Positions 32,981 through 44,809 of a DNA stretch of 64,000 nucleotides are shown here, piece by piece. A program made the translations under genes and the position numbers. How positions within the stretch are numbered: position 1 is the stretch's first letter; every line of letters begins with the position of its first letter. This DNA comes from Cinnamomum chago (Eukaryota; Streptophyta; Magnoliopsida; Laurales; Lauraceae): the NCBI GenBank assembly GCA_038049695.1, contig CP142456.1, positions 66,553,922 to 66,617,921 of the forward strand. The letters run 5' to 3'. The notes under the pieces were generated by a model. That model was not told where the DNA came from. It ran no database searches and worked only from the letters and a program-made list of their open reading frames with translations.

Positions 32981-35910
32981 ATAATATTAAAATTTATAAA
33001 AAAAAAAACTTTTTGATCAGTTTTTTTAAAAGTAAATGCAAAAGGTTTTAGTCTTAGAGAAAGGAAAAAAAAAAGCCCATAAGAATTCAATACCTAATAC
33101 CATATAATAAAAAAAAAAAAACACAAGCTCATGAAAATTGAAGATTAACGATAAAAAAAACTAAAAAACAAAATAAAAACAAACAAACAATATAAGAATT
33201 CTAGAAATCAATTTCTTTAAATATTAAATTAAGCCCGGGCCCAAACATAAATATATATTAATTTTTTTTAAAATACTATTAAGAGAGAAATAAATAAAAA
33301 AAGGTACAAATATATTGTTTTATCATTCTTAAAATCTAACCTATGTTCAAAATATAAATAAGAACAAATGAAAGTAGGCTTAAAGAATGTGACGACATGT
33401 TGAGTTTATAGGCATAAACTTATAAACATGTAAATGATATATTTAAATGTTCAGTTGTACATTGCTCGCATGATTTTAAATTCTTACTACTTTCACTTTT
33501 TTTTTCAAAATTTTGATACATAGCAAAATGATAAATCTATCTTTTTCCAGTAGTAGTAACAAAAATATAGCATTATTTATAAGATTTTTTTATCAATATT
33601 ATGATTTATTATTTGAAGTTTGGAATTGAATGGATAGACCCCATCATAAATACATTTGTTCTCATATTGGTTTAAATTTCGGCCACCCAAGCTTAATGTG
33701 TCCATGACCATGGTCTGTTTGCATTTCTCATATCCTTCATATATTTGTTCTCGTATGCTTCATAAATCATACTTAATTTTTTGAAATCAGTTTGTGCCAA
33801 GACTTGAACTTAGGACAATACGTATTTCAAAGGAGCGACCCTACCACTACACCATAGAGCATCTTTTTGTTAATAGTTATCAACAAAAACTTAAAATTAG
33901 TTAATGAGAAAGGGACCCGGCCCCACTTTGAAATATTGACCGTGAGTTAGAATTTATCTATATTGACCCTATAGATATTGTTGTTATTATTTTCATACTT
34001 ATGTATTGTACTTTAAGCATAGATAATCAAACTTTTGAAATAACTATTTTATATGATTTCCTATATAGTCATTAATTTTCTATGACAACTATTTTACAAT
34101 AAAACTAAACTAAAATAAATATATAATATACGGAATTGATAAAAAAAAAATAAGTTCCATAATTAATAAGAAAATGACAATATTATTGAAAAAAGAAAAA
34201 CTCGCGACAACAACGTGGAGCTAAAGAAGAGGCGGGAAACTTTCCTTGTAACTCATTTGCTCCAATTCACGCTTGCATATATTGGGAGAAATGGTAGAGT
34301 TTGGTTTTTTTTTCTTTTTTGTGTGTGTGGCTTTAACTTTTATAAATCGTGATGTAAATGGAGTGGAACACTACGATAGACCCCAACTATTAAAAATCCC
34401 AATCATTAAGGCAAACATCCTTGCTATTTATGGGATACCCCAAATTCTCACCTCATTCTAGGTTATATAAAAAAAATACAAAATGCTGGAGTTTTACAAA
34501 AAAAAATTTTTTTTTTTTGTGACTTGGACTCTCCATTATGCCTTTTGTCTATTAAGAAACTACTAATATTATCCTATTTTTATCAAGGCAATATTGTTTG
34601 AGTGTTAATGGGTCAGTGTCTATAAGTGCCACTAATCTAAGGAATTTCAAGTAATTTTGTTTCTTTTGATTATATGATTTTTTTTCTTTTTTTTTAGAAT
34701 GTGAAATGCCGATTTCTGGGTTGTTTGGTTTATCTAATCCTTAGTCTTTTTTTATTTAATCCACTCTCGATTCTGGGTTGTCTGCTTTCTTTTTTATCTA
34801 TTGATTTTGATTGTACACTTTTTTTTAAAGAATGTGGAATTAATGGTAAAAGGAATCTCCAATAATATTGGTCCATCTAAATAAAGAATTAAGCTCATTT
34901 TTATTATCATCATTTTCTACTTTCTCCAATATAATTCTATTTCTCTATGTCAACAAGAGAACTTTCATTTTTTCCATTAATTTACTTTTAAGTTCATTGT
35001 AGTTTTTTAGAGCAACTTCAATAAAAAAAAAAAAATTTTGTTTCTTTGTGTCTCTTTTCAGTACCGTCTCATGCTTCATTTGCATGCTTAGTTTAGATTA
35101 GTGTTCAACTCATTTTAAAATGTGAGTATCTTGAGACAATTGGTGCAATTATTAAACATATTAATTTGAGAGGTAAACCTTTTTTAATTCATTTACTTTT
35201 GAGTTCATCATATTTAATTTGAGCAATTTTAGTTATGTCATTTTAATATGATTTATACAAAAGAATCATCATTTTAAAATTTCTATAGATTTTCAATATT
35301 TTTATGGTTTGTATTTGTATGGTTTTCATAAATTGTGAGTTTCTTTTTCCCCCTTTTTTGTTTCAACTTTTGGGTATTGGGATCTCCTTGGTTTTTTTTT
35401 TTCTTTCAAACCACTTTTTATCATGGAATTTTCTGTGAATTCTCATTTTTCTGTTATATTTAAAAAAAAATTAATGCTTATCATTATGACTTATTTATTT
35501 ATTTTACTTCCATTGGGTTCTTTAAGTTCACTTTGTGAAATCTTTTTATGAATTTTTCTTAATTCTTTTGTGGCTTCAGATTTCCATTTTTGATTATTAG
35601 ATTATCATAAGTTGGTTTGGTTCTTCTAAAAAAATTTTATCATTGTATTGTCTATGAATATTTATTTATATATATTTTTATAGCCTTTTTAAAAAAAATT
35701 ATTTCATTTTATTTTGTATTTCTTTTATTATAATTTCTCACTTGTAGTGGGGTTTTAGTTTTTTTTTTTTTATGGATGGTTTTTCATGAATTTATGGGTT
35801 CTTTTGTCTTTGCCCTTCTGTACTCCTTTTTTGAGGTTTTTGTTTTCCTCTCATGAATGTTTGATTCTTTTGAATTGCTTATGTTATTGAGTTGATTATG
35901 GATTTTCATT
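32981..35910. other. AT-rich intergenic DNA without a recognised gene
   Basis: Long poly-A/poly-T runs and no coding sequence of any conservation. The only feature I can name is the tRNA-like segment at 33795-33870. Confidence 0.6.
33795..33870 (-). repeat. tRNA-derived SINE head or tRNA pseudogene
   Basis: The minus strand has an A-box-like TGGTGTAGTGGTAGG and, about 40 bases later, a B-box-like AGTTCAAGTCTTGG. The acceptor stem does not pair, so it is not a functional tRNA. Confidence 0.5.
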
Positions 35911-36011
35911 TCTCCAGTAGGAAAATCATGGAGAGCCAAAGCACCATTGCAGTTGGTTCACACAGATATTTGTGGGCCATTGGAGACACCTTCTCTTGGA
36001 GGTAATAGATC
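35911..36011 (+). mobile_element. Ty1/Copia integrase fragment (fossil)
   Basis: A single short reading gives SPVGKSWRAKAPLQLVHTDI, then CGPLETPSLGGNR, the start of the Copia integrase core. Nothing of the rest of the polyprotein lies nearby, so it is a small scrap of a dead element. Confidence 0.8.
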
Positions 36012-36239
36012 ACATGAGAAAGAATATTATCTAAAAGTCTAATGTATAAATAGATGTGTTGAATGTGTTGGACTCTATATTTAGATGACTAAAATAAAAA
36101 ATTTCTCCCAAATCCCTAAAATTTCTACTTAAATTAAAATTGAAATCGAAATTGAGCTCCAATTTTACAATCAATTGCGAAATTAGAATTTAATTTCGAA
36201 ATAGATTCCTAATCTCTCTTTAATATATATTAATGGGAC

Positions 36240-36470
36240 TGTGATGCGTAGGACTGCCTTATCGTCCAACACTCCCCCTCTAGAGTGAGAATATCAAGAA
36301 ACTTGCTTTTCAAAAAGTTGACTGATCACAGCCAAGTGCTTTAGTGAAGAGATCCCAAGATCATATCATAGTAGTGGTAGGATCGAGCGAAATTCTATTT
36401 TTGCAGATGAACAAGAGACGGTAAATTATTTCTTGCTCTTCCAAGAAATGTGGCTCTCTCCAAGGAAAGT
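36240..36470. mobile_element. Possible Copia-derived non-coding fragment
   Basis: The phrase AACACTCCCCCTCTAGAG with the following CAAGTGCTTTAGTGAAGAGATC resembles non-coding text common around plant Copia elements. There is no terminal repeat or coding evidence here. Confidence 0.3.
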
Positions 36471-36570
36471 AATATAATAACTAATAGAATTTTTACAAGT
36501 CCACCAACTGCTTGGGTAATGAATATTTCTTTTTACCCAGTATAAAAAAATAGGGGAACCCCATCAAATA

Positions 36571-36762
36571 GAAGTCATAGAAAGTCAAAAATAATACACA
36601 TTAGGTTGAGAACTCCTGATTTAAACTAGAAACAGAAGTCATAGCAAGTCAAAAATTAATACACATTAGGTTTAGAACTCCTGATTTGAACTAGATAAGA
36701 AGTCATAGCAAGTCAAAAATTAATACACGGTAGGTTTAGAACTCTTGATTTGAACTAGATGA
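36571..36762 (+). repeat. Three-copy 64-bp tandem repeat
   Basis: Units start at 36571, 36635 and 36699 (GAAGTCATAGCAAGTCAAAA) with a few substitutions. Non-coding. Confidence 0.9.
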
Positions 36763-37194
36763 CCTGATCTGACATCCTTTAATGCAACTCTCTCCTAATC
36801 CTTTTATGCAAGGTGTTGATGTCTTATGTGGGAAAAAGGGCCTTATTTGGTAGAGCATGCAAGTGGATGGTCTGTTTTTGCCGAAATTATTTCACTAACC
36901 TTTCTCCAATAATAATGATTTGATATAAGAGAAAAAGTTTGATGGTCACTTGTTCACCTCTAACCTTTACCTACCCATGACCCTAGTCCACACCTAATAT
37001 GCAAACACCTTACTTTTCTTTTTTTCTTTTTTTAAGATGATGAAAACACCTTTGTCATGAGATTTTCGAGAAAGTAACATGCTATTAGAAGTGATTAATC
37101 TAAATCCTTATCTATTTTTAACTATCCATTGATCTACTCGTTTAGATTCCTTCTAGAAATTAAAGTTGAATAAATTACAAACATCGAGTCTGGG

Positions 37195-37500
37195 ACACTA
37201 TGTTAAAACAGAAAACTTAGGGGTCGTTTGTCTACACCCATTTACATATGTAAATAGTGAATATGCGTAACATTTACATATCAGTTATGTTTGTGTATAG
37301 TTATTTACGCATTTTGCTTGTAAATCAGATATGTAAATGGTGTGAAAATGAGCCCATTTTCACACCAAAATTTGATCATATGTTGAGGTGGGAAATAGAG
37401 AATACCAAAACACATACCTTTCAAAGAATACCCGTTCGATTCGGAGGGTTTGGTGTTGGGCCATTTCCGTTAAAGACGTTATAAGTTCGAAACCCCCTCC
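37195..37500 (+). other. Possible MITE remnant
   Basis: Starts TTAGGGGTCGTTTG, like many hAT-type terminal repeats, and holds nested inverted ATTTACATATGTAAAT words. I did not find a matching right terminus or target duplication. Confidence 0.25.
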
Positions 37501-37539
37501 AACGCATTAGAAAAAATATGATTATAAAAGAGGTCTAAA

Positions 37540-37775
37540 AAGGATGATTTTAAGGGACAAAATCTGTAAGACAAAAAAAAAACATATTAGAAAATGAAAA
37601 TAGCTCCAATGATTTTAAGAGACAAAATATGTAAGAAAAAAAAATATTAGAAAATAAAAGTGTCTCCAATGATGTTAAGGGACAAAATCTTTAAGACATA
37701 ACAACATATTAGAAAATGAAAGTGGCCCAATGATTTTAAGAGAAAATCTGTAAGACAAAAAAACACATTGATAGT
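37540..37775 (+). repeat. Tandem repeat, about 65-bp unit
   Basis: Three and a half degenerate units with GATTTTAAGGGACAAAATC and ATATTAGAAAATGAAA. Non-coding. Confidence 0.85.
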
Positions 37776-37938
37776 AAGAATCTTAAAGGGCAATCTATAA
37801 GATAAATCTCTCAATGATTTTTCTATATAAACTTTGAACTAGTTAATTACCTTATTATTTCAGTTTTCTTCCAATATCTCAATGATTTTTCTAAACTTAT
37901 TTATTATCGCAATACTTTAAAAATCTTTAAACATGTAT

Positions 37939-38090
37939 ATATGAATGGAAGAGAGAAGGAAGAATGTATTTTATATAGCATTATGGGATCATTCAAAAAT
38001 CATGTATAAATGCAATATGAATGGAAGAGAGGAGGAAGAATGTATTTTATATAGCATTATGGGATCATTCAAAAATCATGTATAAATGTA
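37939..38090 (+). repeat. Two-copy 76-bp tandem repeat
   Basis: Units at 37939-38014 and 38015-38090, nearly identical (ATATGAATGGAAGAGAG start). Non-coding. Confidence 0.9.
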
Positions 38091-38384
38091 ATTTCACCTA
38101 ACCATAACAAAATTGTGACACTTCTAATATGATTGAACTTAGCCACAAAATACAAATTTTAAGAACTTTCTATAATTGATTAATATTAGTATAAAGCCTA
38201 TGAGATGCATGGGTTAAGTTTAATGCAAATTCATGAATAATGAATTAAGATCAATATTGAATTAAATATATATTAATAAAAATATTAATAATAATGCTAT
38301 TTGCTTAATCAAACATGTTGGAATGCATTTTTGTGAAGGTGATCATCGATAGAAATGTATATTTTTTAAAAGTGTATTTCATGT

Positions 38385-38580
38385 CACTACAAGAAAATAT
38401 AATTTTAGCGTCGGACTTATAGAGGCGGCCGATAAAATTCGTCACTATAGTATACTTATAGCGGCGACCAAAGCTGAGCCCGCTATAAAGTTACTTTTAC
38501 CCGCGGCCTTCGCTATGTCCGTCGCTAAAAACATCAGTCCAACGGTGGCAAGCTCCGGCGGGAGTCAAGTTTTGGATGGC
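38385..38580 (+). mobile_element. CACTA (En/Spm) transposon terminus
   Basis: CACTACAAGAAAAT at 38385 is the standard plant CACTA terminal inverted repeat. It is followed by subterminal GC-rich words (TATAGCGGCG, GGCGGCCGATAA, CCGTCGCTA) typical of these ends. I could not find the opposite terminus (TTTTCTTGTAGTG) in the window, and no transposase is seen, so this is a cut-off or non-autonomous copy. Confidence 0.75.
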
Positions 38581-39100
38581 GCTGCAAATTATTTGTTGCG
38601 GTAAAAGTTTTAGATATATCGGTCCCTTTCTCGCTCACCTCCCTCATTGTCTCACTTCTAACATCTATCCCTCTCTCGCTCTCTCATTCTCTCGCGCACC
38701 TGCATGTCTCCCTCCCCTGCGCAGCAAGCAGCCCTCCATCTCTCGACCTCTTCATCTCTCTGGCCCTCTAGCTCCTTCTCTGTCACGCCGATCCCTCTTC
38801 TCTCACTCATCCATCGCCGGAGGACTGAAATTCCTCTCCAATCGAAAAGCCCCAAATCTCCAACCCTTACCCTCGTCTCTCTCGAAGCATCGTCTATCCC
38901 ATCATCAAAAACCCTCTCCATTCGAAAACCCCCAAATCAAAAGTGTTCAGACCTTCTCCCTCAAACTCTCTCGACTCTCTCAATTTCCAGGCAACATAAA
39001 ACGAAGGAAGGGAACAAAGAAGAGGAGGAAAAGAGGAAGAAAAAAGGAGAGAGGAAGAGAAAAAGAAATGCCTTGAAAACTCAGGTAGGGGTTTCTTAAT
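38576..39100 (+). other. CT-rich block with low-complexity open frames next to the CACTA end
   Basis: Two overlapping frames (38576-39076 and 38704-39099) are Ser/Pro-rich and then Lys/Arg/Glu-rich, driven by CT-rich and GA-rich DNA. This looks like a gene leader or a captured 5' region rather than a real protein. A GT follows the end of the frames (AACTCAG|GTAGGG at 39082), a plausible splice donor. Confidence 0.3.
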
Positions 39101-39289
39101 CGATTTTTTTTTTCTCGTTTGATGGCTAATCCGCAGGCGCTCTTAATGGGCAAAGCCTTATCCATTTTTGATATGTTTGGAATGACGGCCCTCAATCTGA
39201 TTTGATGGAGAAATTGACGGATAAAAAAAAAACTCTGCTTTGACGAGGAATAAAGAGCGGAAAAAAAAATACAAGAAGCAGGAAACACA

Positions 39290-39361
39290 TTGCAGATTCA
39301 ACATGAAGAACAGCAGAGACCTGGTGCTCGGAAACGTCTCAGTGCAGATTTGGAGAACCTA
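39290..39361 (+). other. Candidate short exon, unknown protein
   Basis: Reads QIQHEEQQRPGARKRLSADL then ENLT, and runs into a strong donor ACT|GTGAGTG. An acceptor-like GCAG lies just before it. I recognise no family. It may belong with the CT-rich block upstream as a captured gene fragment within a CACTA copy. Confidence 0.3.
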
Positions 39362-39599
39362 ACTGTGAGTGAAAAATATGACCATTTTTTTATTTTGTTT
39401 TTTGTTTTAGCTGTTGTTCTCTCTGTTACAATCTCTCGTGTCAATTCAAGAGCTTTTGGATGCTATCCAGAATCCAGATTGCCTTTTGGTCTGTATATTT
39501 TGGAAATAGAATTATTTGTTGATTCTGTTCTTCCATGTTTTTTTAATGGATATTCTGTTCTTCCATGTTAATCGATATTCTGTTCTTCCATGTGTTTGG

Positions 39600-41130
39600 G
39601 AAAGTGTGGAAATCCAATCTCACATGAGGTAATGGACATTGTTTATCAGATTTTTCTACCCCAAATCAAGATCAGTCTCTACTAATTAGTAGGGGTGGAT
39701 GACACAAGAAATCAGTGCCTTCCATCATCACACACACAGTGATGACCATCCTTAATACCAAAATATTCACACCACTCATGATTTGTAGTTACTTCCAAAC
39801 AGCCTGAAGTCACATCCCATTGTCTTGTCTCTCATGAAACCAAACATAAGCTGTAAGCCCCGGCATTCCTGCAGACAACATATGTCAGGAGGAATCAAAC
39901 AAGTCATGGTTGAGTTTGACTCTGACCTGATCAAATTGTATATAAATATGATAGTATTGTTTACACAGTATTTCATCCAGCGATGCAATGTAATGTAGTA
40001 TCCTAATATGTAAAGATGAATGATTACTAATTTGATTATATGAAAGATAGAAACTATAGAAAATTGTGTCCTAAAACTAATATGTACAATCCAAAGTCAA
40101 ATAAAATTTTCAGACTGAAAGGCAGCTGGTTTTGAAACCTATGTATAAGAGAGAGTTCCTGCCTGATACGCAGTCAATGAAGCTGCCTGTTTTTCCTATC
40201 TTCCATGATGGAAGATACCTTGTACCTCAAATGGAAACTCCCAAAAAGCGCATGGCACTTGTGTTGCCTTGTATCTGCATCATTTTTGCTTCTCATGATG
40301 CCCCCTGATAGACTCGTACATAGGGCCCTTTGAACCATTACCTCTCCCCAAGTCAGGGCCAATCTGATTTGGACGAAGCTATTGCTCCACCTATAATTAC
40401 ATCAGAACTGCAAATATTCTTCTATTTTGAATATAGAAGAGGACAAGTGGTGTAGATCACCCAACCAATGAACAATTCACGTTGGTCAATGGTGTCAAGG
40501 GATACACTCGCACAGACAAACCTTCAATAAATTTATATTTTAAATTGATTTCCATACCTACTTAACTACATTTCTTTTATTACTAATGACTACAGTTTCT
40601 TTTTTATAGCCAAAATACTCAAGCTATCCTAATTAATTTAGATAACCAAGCAAAATGAAAACCAAATCTTAAGAATGACTAACTAAGATTCTTCCATTCT
40701 AAGATCCTACTAAAACTTTCCTAACTAAGACATCTAAAACAAAGAAAGAAAAAAAGTAGTGCATTTAAACACATCCTCTAAACACCACTTTGGATTGTTG
40801 GGAAACGCTTTTCCGGCCAAATATCATTCTATTACGCTCTAATTCGAACCCTACCCGAACCCAAATGGCGCTAAATGAAGATTTTCAGCAGAATGGCATT
40901 AAAAAAACCACTGCTTTTCACACCACCCCAAATGCATCAATCCTTAAACAAACATGTGTTCAATAGCACAGCTACTGATCTTGAATACATCCAAAAAACC
41001 AATCAAACGAGTCTTTTTCAAGAAAAAAGCTGGATAACTGATGAAACATTTCGATCTCTAAACCGAAAAGTAAAAAGGAAATCGATCGCCTCATATCCAA
41101 GGACACGAAAACAAATCTAGGGTTAGGGTT
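39600..41130. other. Region without a recognised gene, left of the OB-fold exon
   Basis: This should be intron or downstream sequence of the OB-fold gene on the minus strand. I searched by eye for its expected second exon (residues like LMKPGATVILRNAKIDMFKG) and did not find it. Minus-strand frames at 39776-39988 and 40174-40362 have no recognisable motif. Confidence 0.5.
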
Positions 41131-41178
41131 TCTACAACCGCTACATATGTATAAGATGTGGCGTGGGGGTGTACGGAC

Positions 41179-41428
41179 TTTGATCGTTGCGAGCGGTGAA
41201 GACGATGGCGGCGGTCTCGTCGCCGATGAGGCATTCGGCAATGCGGGTTTGGCGGAGGTGGGCGGAGGCGGCGCGGCCCTTTTGGAGGACGGTGTTGGAG
41301 CTGACGACCTTGACAGTGAGGGTGTGGCCGCTCGTCATCGGCTTCAGCTGCTCCACCTTCGTAAACACAGGCTTCTTCAATGCGGGCTTCACTCCGTCTC
41401 CTTGCGGTGCTGCTGCAATCGTCGCCAT
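41179..41428 (-). CDS. OB-fold nucleic-acid-binding protein (At4g28440 type), first exon only
   Basis: The minus-strand reading starts MATIAAAPQGDGVKPALKKP at 41428 and continues VFTKVEQLKPMTSGHTLTV, KVVSSNTVLQKGRAAS and TRIAECLIGDETAAIVFTAR to NDQ at 41180. Plant proteins of this family (about 140-150 residues, single OB fold, distantly like SOSS-B single-strand-binding proteins) share almost every one of these stretches. The visible 83 residues cover the first strands of the fold. The family then continues DLMKPGATVILRN..., which I could not find downstream. The presumed donor is AA|GTCCGT, not a strong one. An upstream in-frame ATG (41692) exists, but homologs start at MAT. Either the second exon lies beyond a long intron or this is an orphan exon. 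Upstream telo-box and site II motifs suggest an active housekeeping-type promoter. Confidence 0.75.
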
Positions 41429-41444
41429 GGCTGAGATGGTCGAT

Positions 41445-41458
41445 AAAACCCTAACCCT
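41445..41458 (+). promoter_or_regulatory. Telo-box (AAACCCTAA) in the leader of the OB-fold gene
   Basis: AAAACCCTAACCCT lies 17 bases upstream of the start codon. Telo-boxes are frequent in plant promoters of ribosomal-protein and cell-growth genes. Confidence 0.55.
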
Positions 41459-41512
41459 CCCTGTTCTTGAAGGAGAAGAAGAAGAAGAAGAAGAGAAAAA
41501 AATCCAAAACCC

Positions 41513-41528
41513 AAACCCTAACCCTAAC
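41513..41528 (+). promoter_or_regulatory. Second telo-box upstream of the OB-fold gene
   Basis: AAACCCTAACCCTAAC, two and a half plant telomere units, about 90 bases before the start codon. Confidence 0.6.
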
Positions 41529-41580
41529 ACTCGTGGGATGACTGATGAGGAGAAGAAGAGAGCGCAGAGAAAAAGGGGCG

Positions 41581-41588
41581 TGGGCCCA
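41581..41588 (+). promoter_or_regulatory. Site II-like TGGGCCCA motif
   Basis: Palindromic TGGGCCCA (TGGGCY on both strands) about 155 bases before the start. Site II elements and telo-boxes occur together in plant growth-related promoters and are bound by TCP factors. Confidence 0.45.
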
Positions 41589-41862
41589 CCGGAAAACGGA
41601 TTGCGGATTAACGGGGTCCCTGTTATCTTAAATTGAAAAAGGAGAGGTGGGACCCGCAATGAGATAGGGATTGCATTGTGATGGTGGCCCATTAATGATG
41701 ATCATTTTCATGATTGCGAGATCGGGGTTAAATTGATGGTAAGACCCTCCAAATGAATAGGCCCCTTGGTGTATTTCATGACGTGTTACTGGACCTAAAT
41801 TGATGGGAGTGTGACCAACACCAACTCATTGTGAGACTAATGGACCCAAATTGAACTCCAAT

Positions 41863-42014
41863 GGGTAGCTCAGTTGGCCTAAAACCATGGTTTGTGGAGG
41901 TTGTAGTACTACCATACTGAGGCTATAATCGAGTTTATCCGGCTTTTCTCTGGGTCCCGAGGGATTAATTCAGCCCAAAGGGCCGAGAACCCTCTGATTA
42001 AAATAAAAAAAAAA
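41863..42014 (+). repeat. tRNA-derived SINE
   Basis: A-box-like GGGTAGCTCAGTTGG at the start, B-box-like GCTATAATCGAGTTTATCC about 60 bases later, an unrelated body, and an A-rich tail (AAAATAAAAAAAAAA). Total about 150 bases, the usual plant SINE size. The 3' part (GCCCAAAGGGC...AACC) recurs at 59080 and 60650. No clear target duplication. Confidence 0.65.
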
Positions 42015-42798
42015 CTAGACCTAAATTGTTGGTAATTTTATAACATTGTTAGAATTTCATGCCATTAAAAATAGCAATAAATTTTGGCTTTAGCTATTGG
42101 TCTGCACTGTTTCATAACGTAGTTTTTCCTTACCCTTCTACAGCTAATGATCATCATGCCTTGAGAGGTGGAGTTTGGGATTTTGATTATTAATAAAACA
42201 AAATTGGAGAAACCTTCGTAAAGCACCCGCGCTCATAGTGAGATGACCATCGTGCGTCTAAATGCCCGGTGGGAGACACCTTATGAGTTATGACCAATCC
42301 AAGTAGACCATAAAACAAGGAACAACCTTTATATCGTCACTGATCCGGGTTTGACACCTATCTGAATGGACTGGACCGTTGGATCGACTATATATTTGCT
42401 TTAGACAATCAAAACTTGTTGAATGTTAATCAAGTAGTAGTTAGGATGATGGTTCCAACCACCTGCACCATAAATAGCTTGGTGGGGAGGAGATCTTTCA
42501 ACCCCTTAGTCCCATACCCAAATATTGAAAAGGTAAAGGACAGGGGCGGGCCCAGGTTCATGGCTCTGGGCTAAACCCCTAACCAAGCCTGAAAAAGGTT
42601 AAAACTTCTTAAAACCACCCTGCAAATTTTAAAAACTAATGTGTATTTTAACAAATGTGGATTGATCATTATAACAAGTGTGATGTGCTCTATAATCAAG
42701 GAAGAGAGTTGGACTAACATCTGAACAAGAACATGAGACGTGAGAAGAATTCGACCAATATCAAAACATGGGGCATGTGACATACTAAAGCGTGATAT

Positions 42799-43263
42799 TA
42801 GGGGCAGTACATGGGCAGTTCGGATCGATTTAGCACTAAAACCAACCACCAAACCGAACCTATCGATTTTTTAATTAACCAATCCGATCCGACCAATGGA
42901 GAGGACTTACTTAGACCGAACCAAACCGGACCGAAGTAATCGGTTCGGTCGGTTAAATCATTTTAGTTTTTATTTTTTTAAATCAGAAATTAAAATTTTC
43001 AAAATGATGACACCCCTATCCTTTGCATTTATCCCAATGTTTAGGGCAAAGATAAAAATCCAAATAGTTAAATACTCCAATTACATAATATACCGGTCGG
43101 TTCGGTTTAGGTAGTGAACCGAGGGTTCAAACCAATAACCGACCGAACTAAGCGGTTTCTTCGATTTTCAAACCATAGACCGAACCGATTTACTATAAAA
43201 CCGATCTGAACCGCCCGGTTTGGTCTGGTTTAGCGGTGATATCGAATTTTCTATGCAACCCTA
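42799..43263 (+). mobile_element. hAT-type MITE rich in CGGTTCGG words
   Basis: 465 bases starting TAGGGGCAGTACATGGGC and ending ATGCAACCCTA, flanked by CGTGATAT (42791-42798) and TGTGATAT (43264-43271), an 8-base target duplication with one mismatch as expected for hAT. The inside is AACCGAACC/GGTTCGGTT on both arms, so it can fold back. No transposase. Related in form to 45794-46174. Confidence 0.7.
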
Positions 43264-43271
43264 TGTGATAT

Positions 43272-44800
43272 GAATGGGTCATACTTTAATCACAAAATTG
43301 CAACAACATAATGTAGGCTAGTCTCAACAAGCAAGATTACTCTTTGGTAAAACCTTCTTTCGCCACAAAACAAACTGCTAAAGTAGTACAATAAATCAAA
43401 TAATAAAAATCCTTGCCTGGGTCCTACTGTCCATGTGTCTCACGCAACACCAGCCCTTTGCAGTGGCAGAGCCACATAGGGTTGAGGAGGGGCAATTCAA
43501 TTTCTTGTTTCCTTTCAAACTACAAAAGAAAATTTGTGTATATTTTTTTTCCTTTTTTGTCCCTCTTCAATATTTTTTTGGGCAAGTTTGTCTTTTAACT
43601 TAAATAAGAAGAGAGCGACTAAATGCACACTAGTTTTTGCTCTTTCCACATTGGTACGCTCTACACTCCCCACACTTACTCCATACACACCTGGTATAGC
43701 CCAAAATGCCCTAACCTATGGAAACGCCATTCCTCCTTACACACCCCTACTCTCAACTCTCCCTCTCTCCCTTTCGGCTGACACAAGCAGTTTGGCGGTC
43801 TGCCATCTCTGCCTCTCCCTCTCCATTTCTCCCTCTTTCTCTCCCTCTCCCCACCTCTCTCCCCCTATCCCTCTCGCCCGCCACTGCCCGTCTCTCTCCC
43901 TCTCCCTCTACTCCGCCCGCCGCATTTAGCAGCTCACTTTCCTTCTACTTTCTTCCGCATGACAACTGACTAAGGCCTTCCCTATGCTCAAATAAATATG
44001 CATCGTGCACTCCTCTTTTTTTTAGAGAGCTGTTAATGGCACACCCAAAACTTCTTTTTGCACGCCCCTTGTCTACACACACACCACTTTAAGTCAAGAA
44101 ATTACCAATTTTTTTCTACACACCCATTTTTTTTTCCAAATTACCCAAACCTCTCCATCCTCAATTTGTCTGTACACTCCCCTTCTTCCCCCCTCACTCT
44201 CACCCTATCCCTTCTCCCTCTCCTTTTTTTAACTTTTCTTTTTTCTTTACCCTTTATTGAGCCTACAATGCAGTATGTCTTATGTTTGGCACTTATAGTT
44301 AGAACATTTTGAATGCTTGCCCATTAAGTTGTGATTATGTTTTGAGTTTTTTAAATCTTAATCCAAAATATCTCACAACTTAGTGCAAAACAGAATGTAA
44401 AAATCCTTCTTCACCTCAGGTGATATCATCATTAATTGACAATAAAAAAGGAATTTTTACCAAAAAATAAGAAAGAATTTGCCTAAATGCTAATCAGTGA
44501 GTTTTTACCAAAACAAGATAATCGGATCTTAGAAAAAACTTTTTGACTAAAGTGCATAGTTTGCGATATCGCAACCTATGTTCACTATCCACCTCACTAG
44601 AACTCTCCTTTTCCCCTTTTATTACTCAGGGAACCCTGGCCCCTGTCATGTAATTAATGAATTAACGAATTGGATGGTCCACAGCTTAGATGATAGAATC
44701 TGAACCTTTTCATTTCATCCATCTTACAATTGATGGGTTGATCGATCAACTGCAATCATATCCTGGCACATCCCACCCATGTAATTATCCCCTGATTTAA
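43272..44800. other. Region without a recognised gene, CT-rich stretches
   Basis: CT-rich blocks at 43740-43920 and 44140-44250 give Ser/Pro/Leu frames of no family. Nothing else is seen. Confidence 0.5.
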
Positions 44801-44809
44801 ATATTTGAA

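Noticed and set aside
33795-33870. tRNA gene on the minus strand
   Set aside because: A and B boxes are present but the acceptor stem does not pair and no proper anticodon arm forms; kept only as a SINE-like or pseudo-tRNA feature.
35725-35745. CTTGTAGTG at 35741 as the second end of the CACTA element
   Set aside because: The match to TTTTCTTGTAGTG is incomplete and the orientation and side are wrong for an element starting at 38385 and running right.
36571-38090. Three short tandem repeat blocks that might suggest a CRISPR-like array
   Set aside because: Units abut with no unique spacers, and the setting is a plant nuclear genome.
43534-44312. Ser/Pro/Leu-rich frames as secreted or proline-rich proteins
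   Set aside because: They follow CT-rich simple sequence and have no conserved word or splice context.
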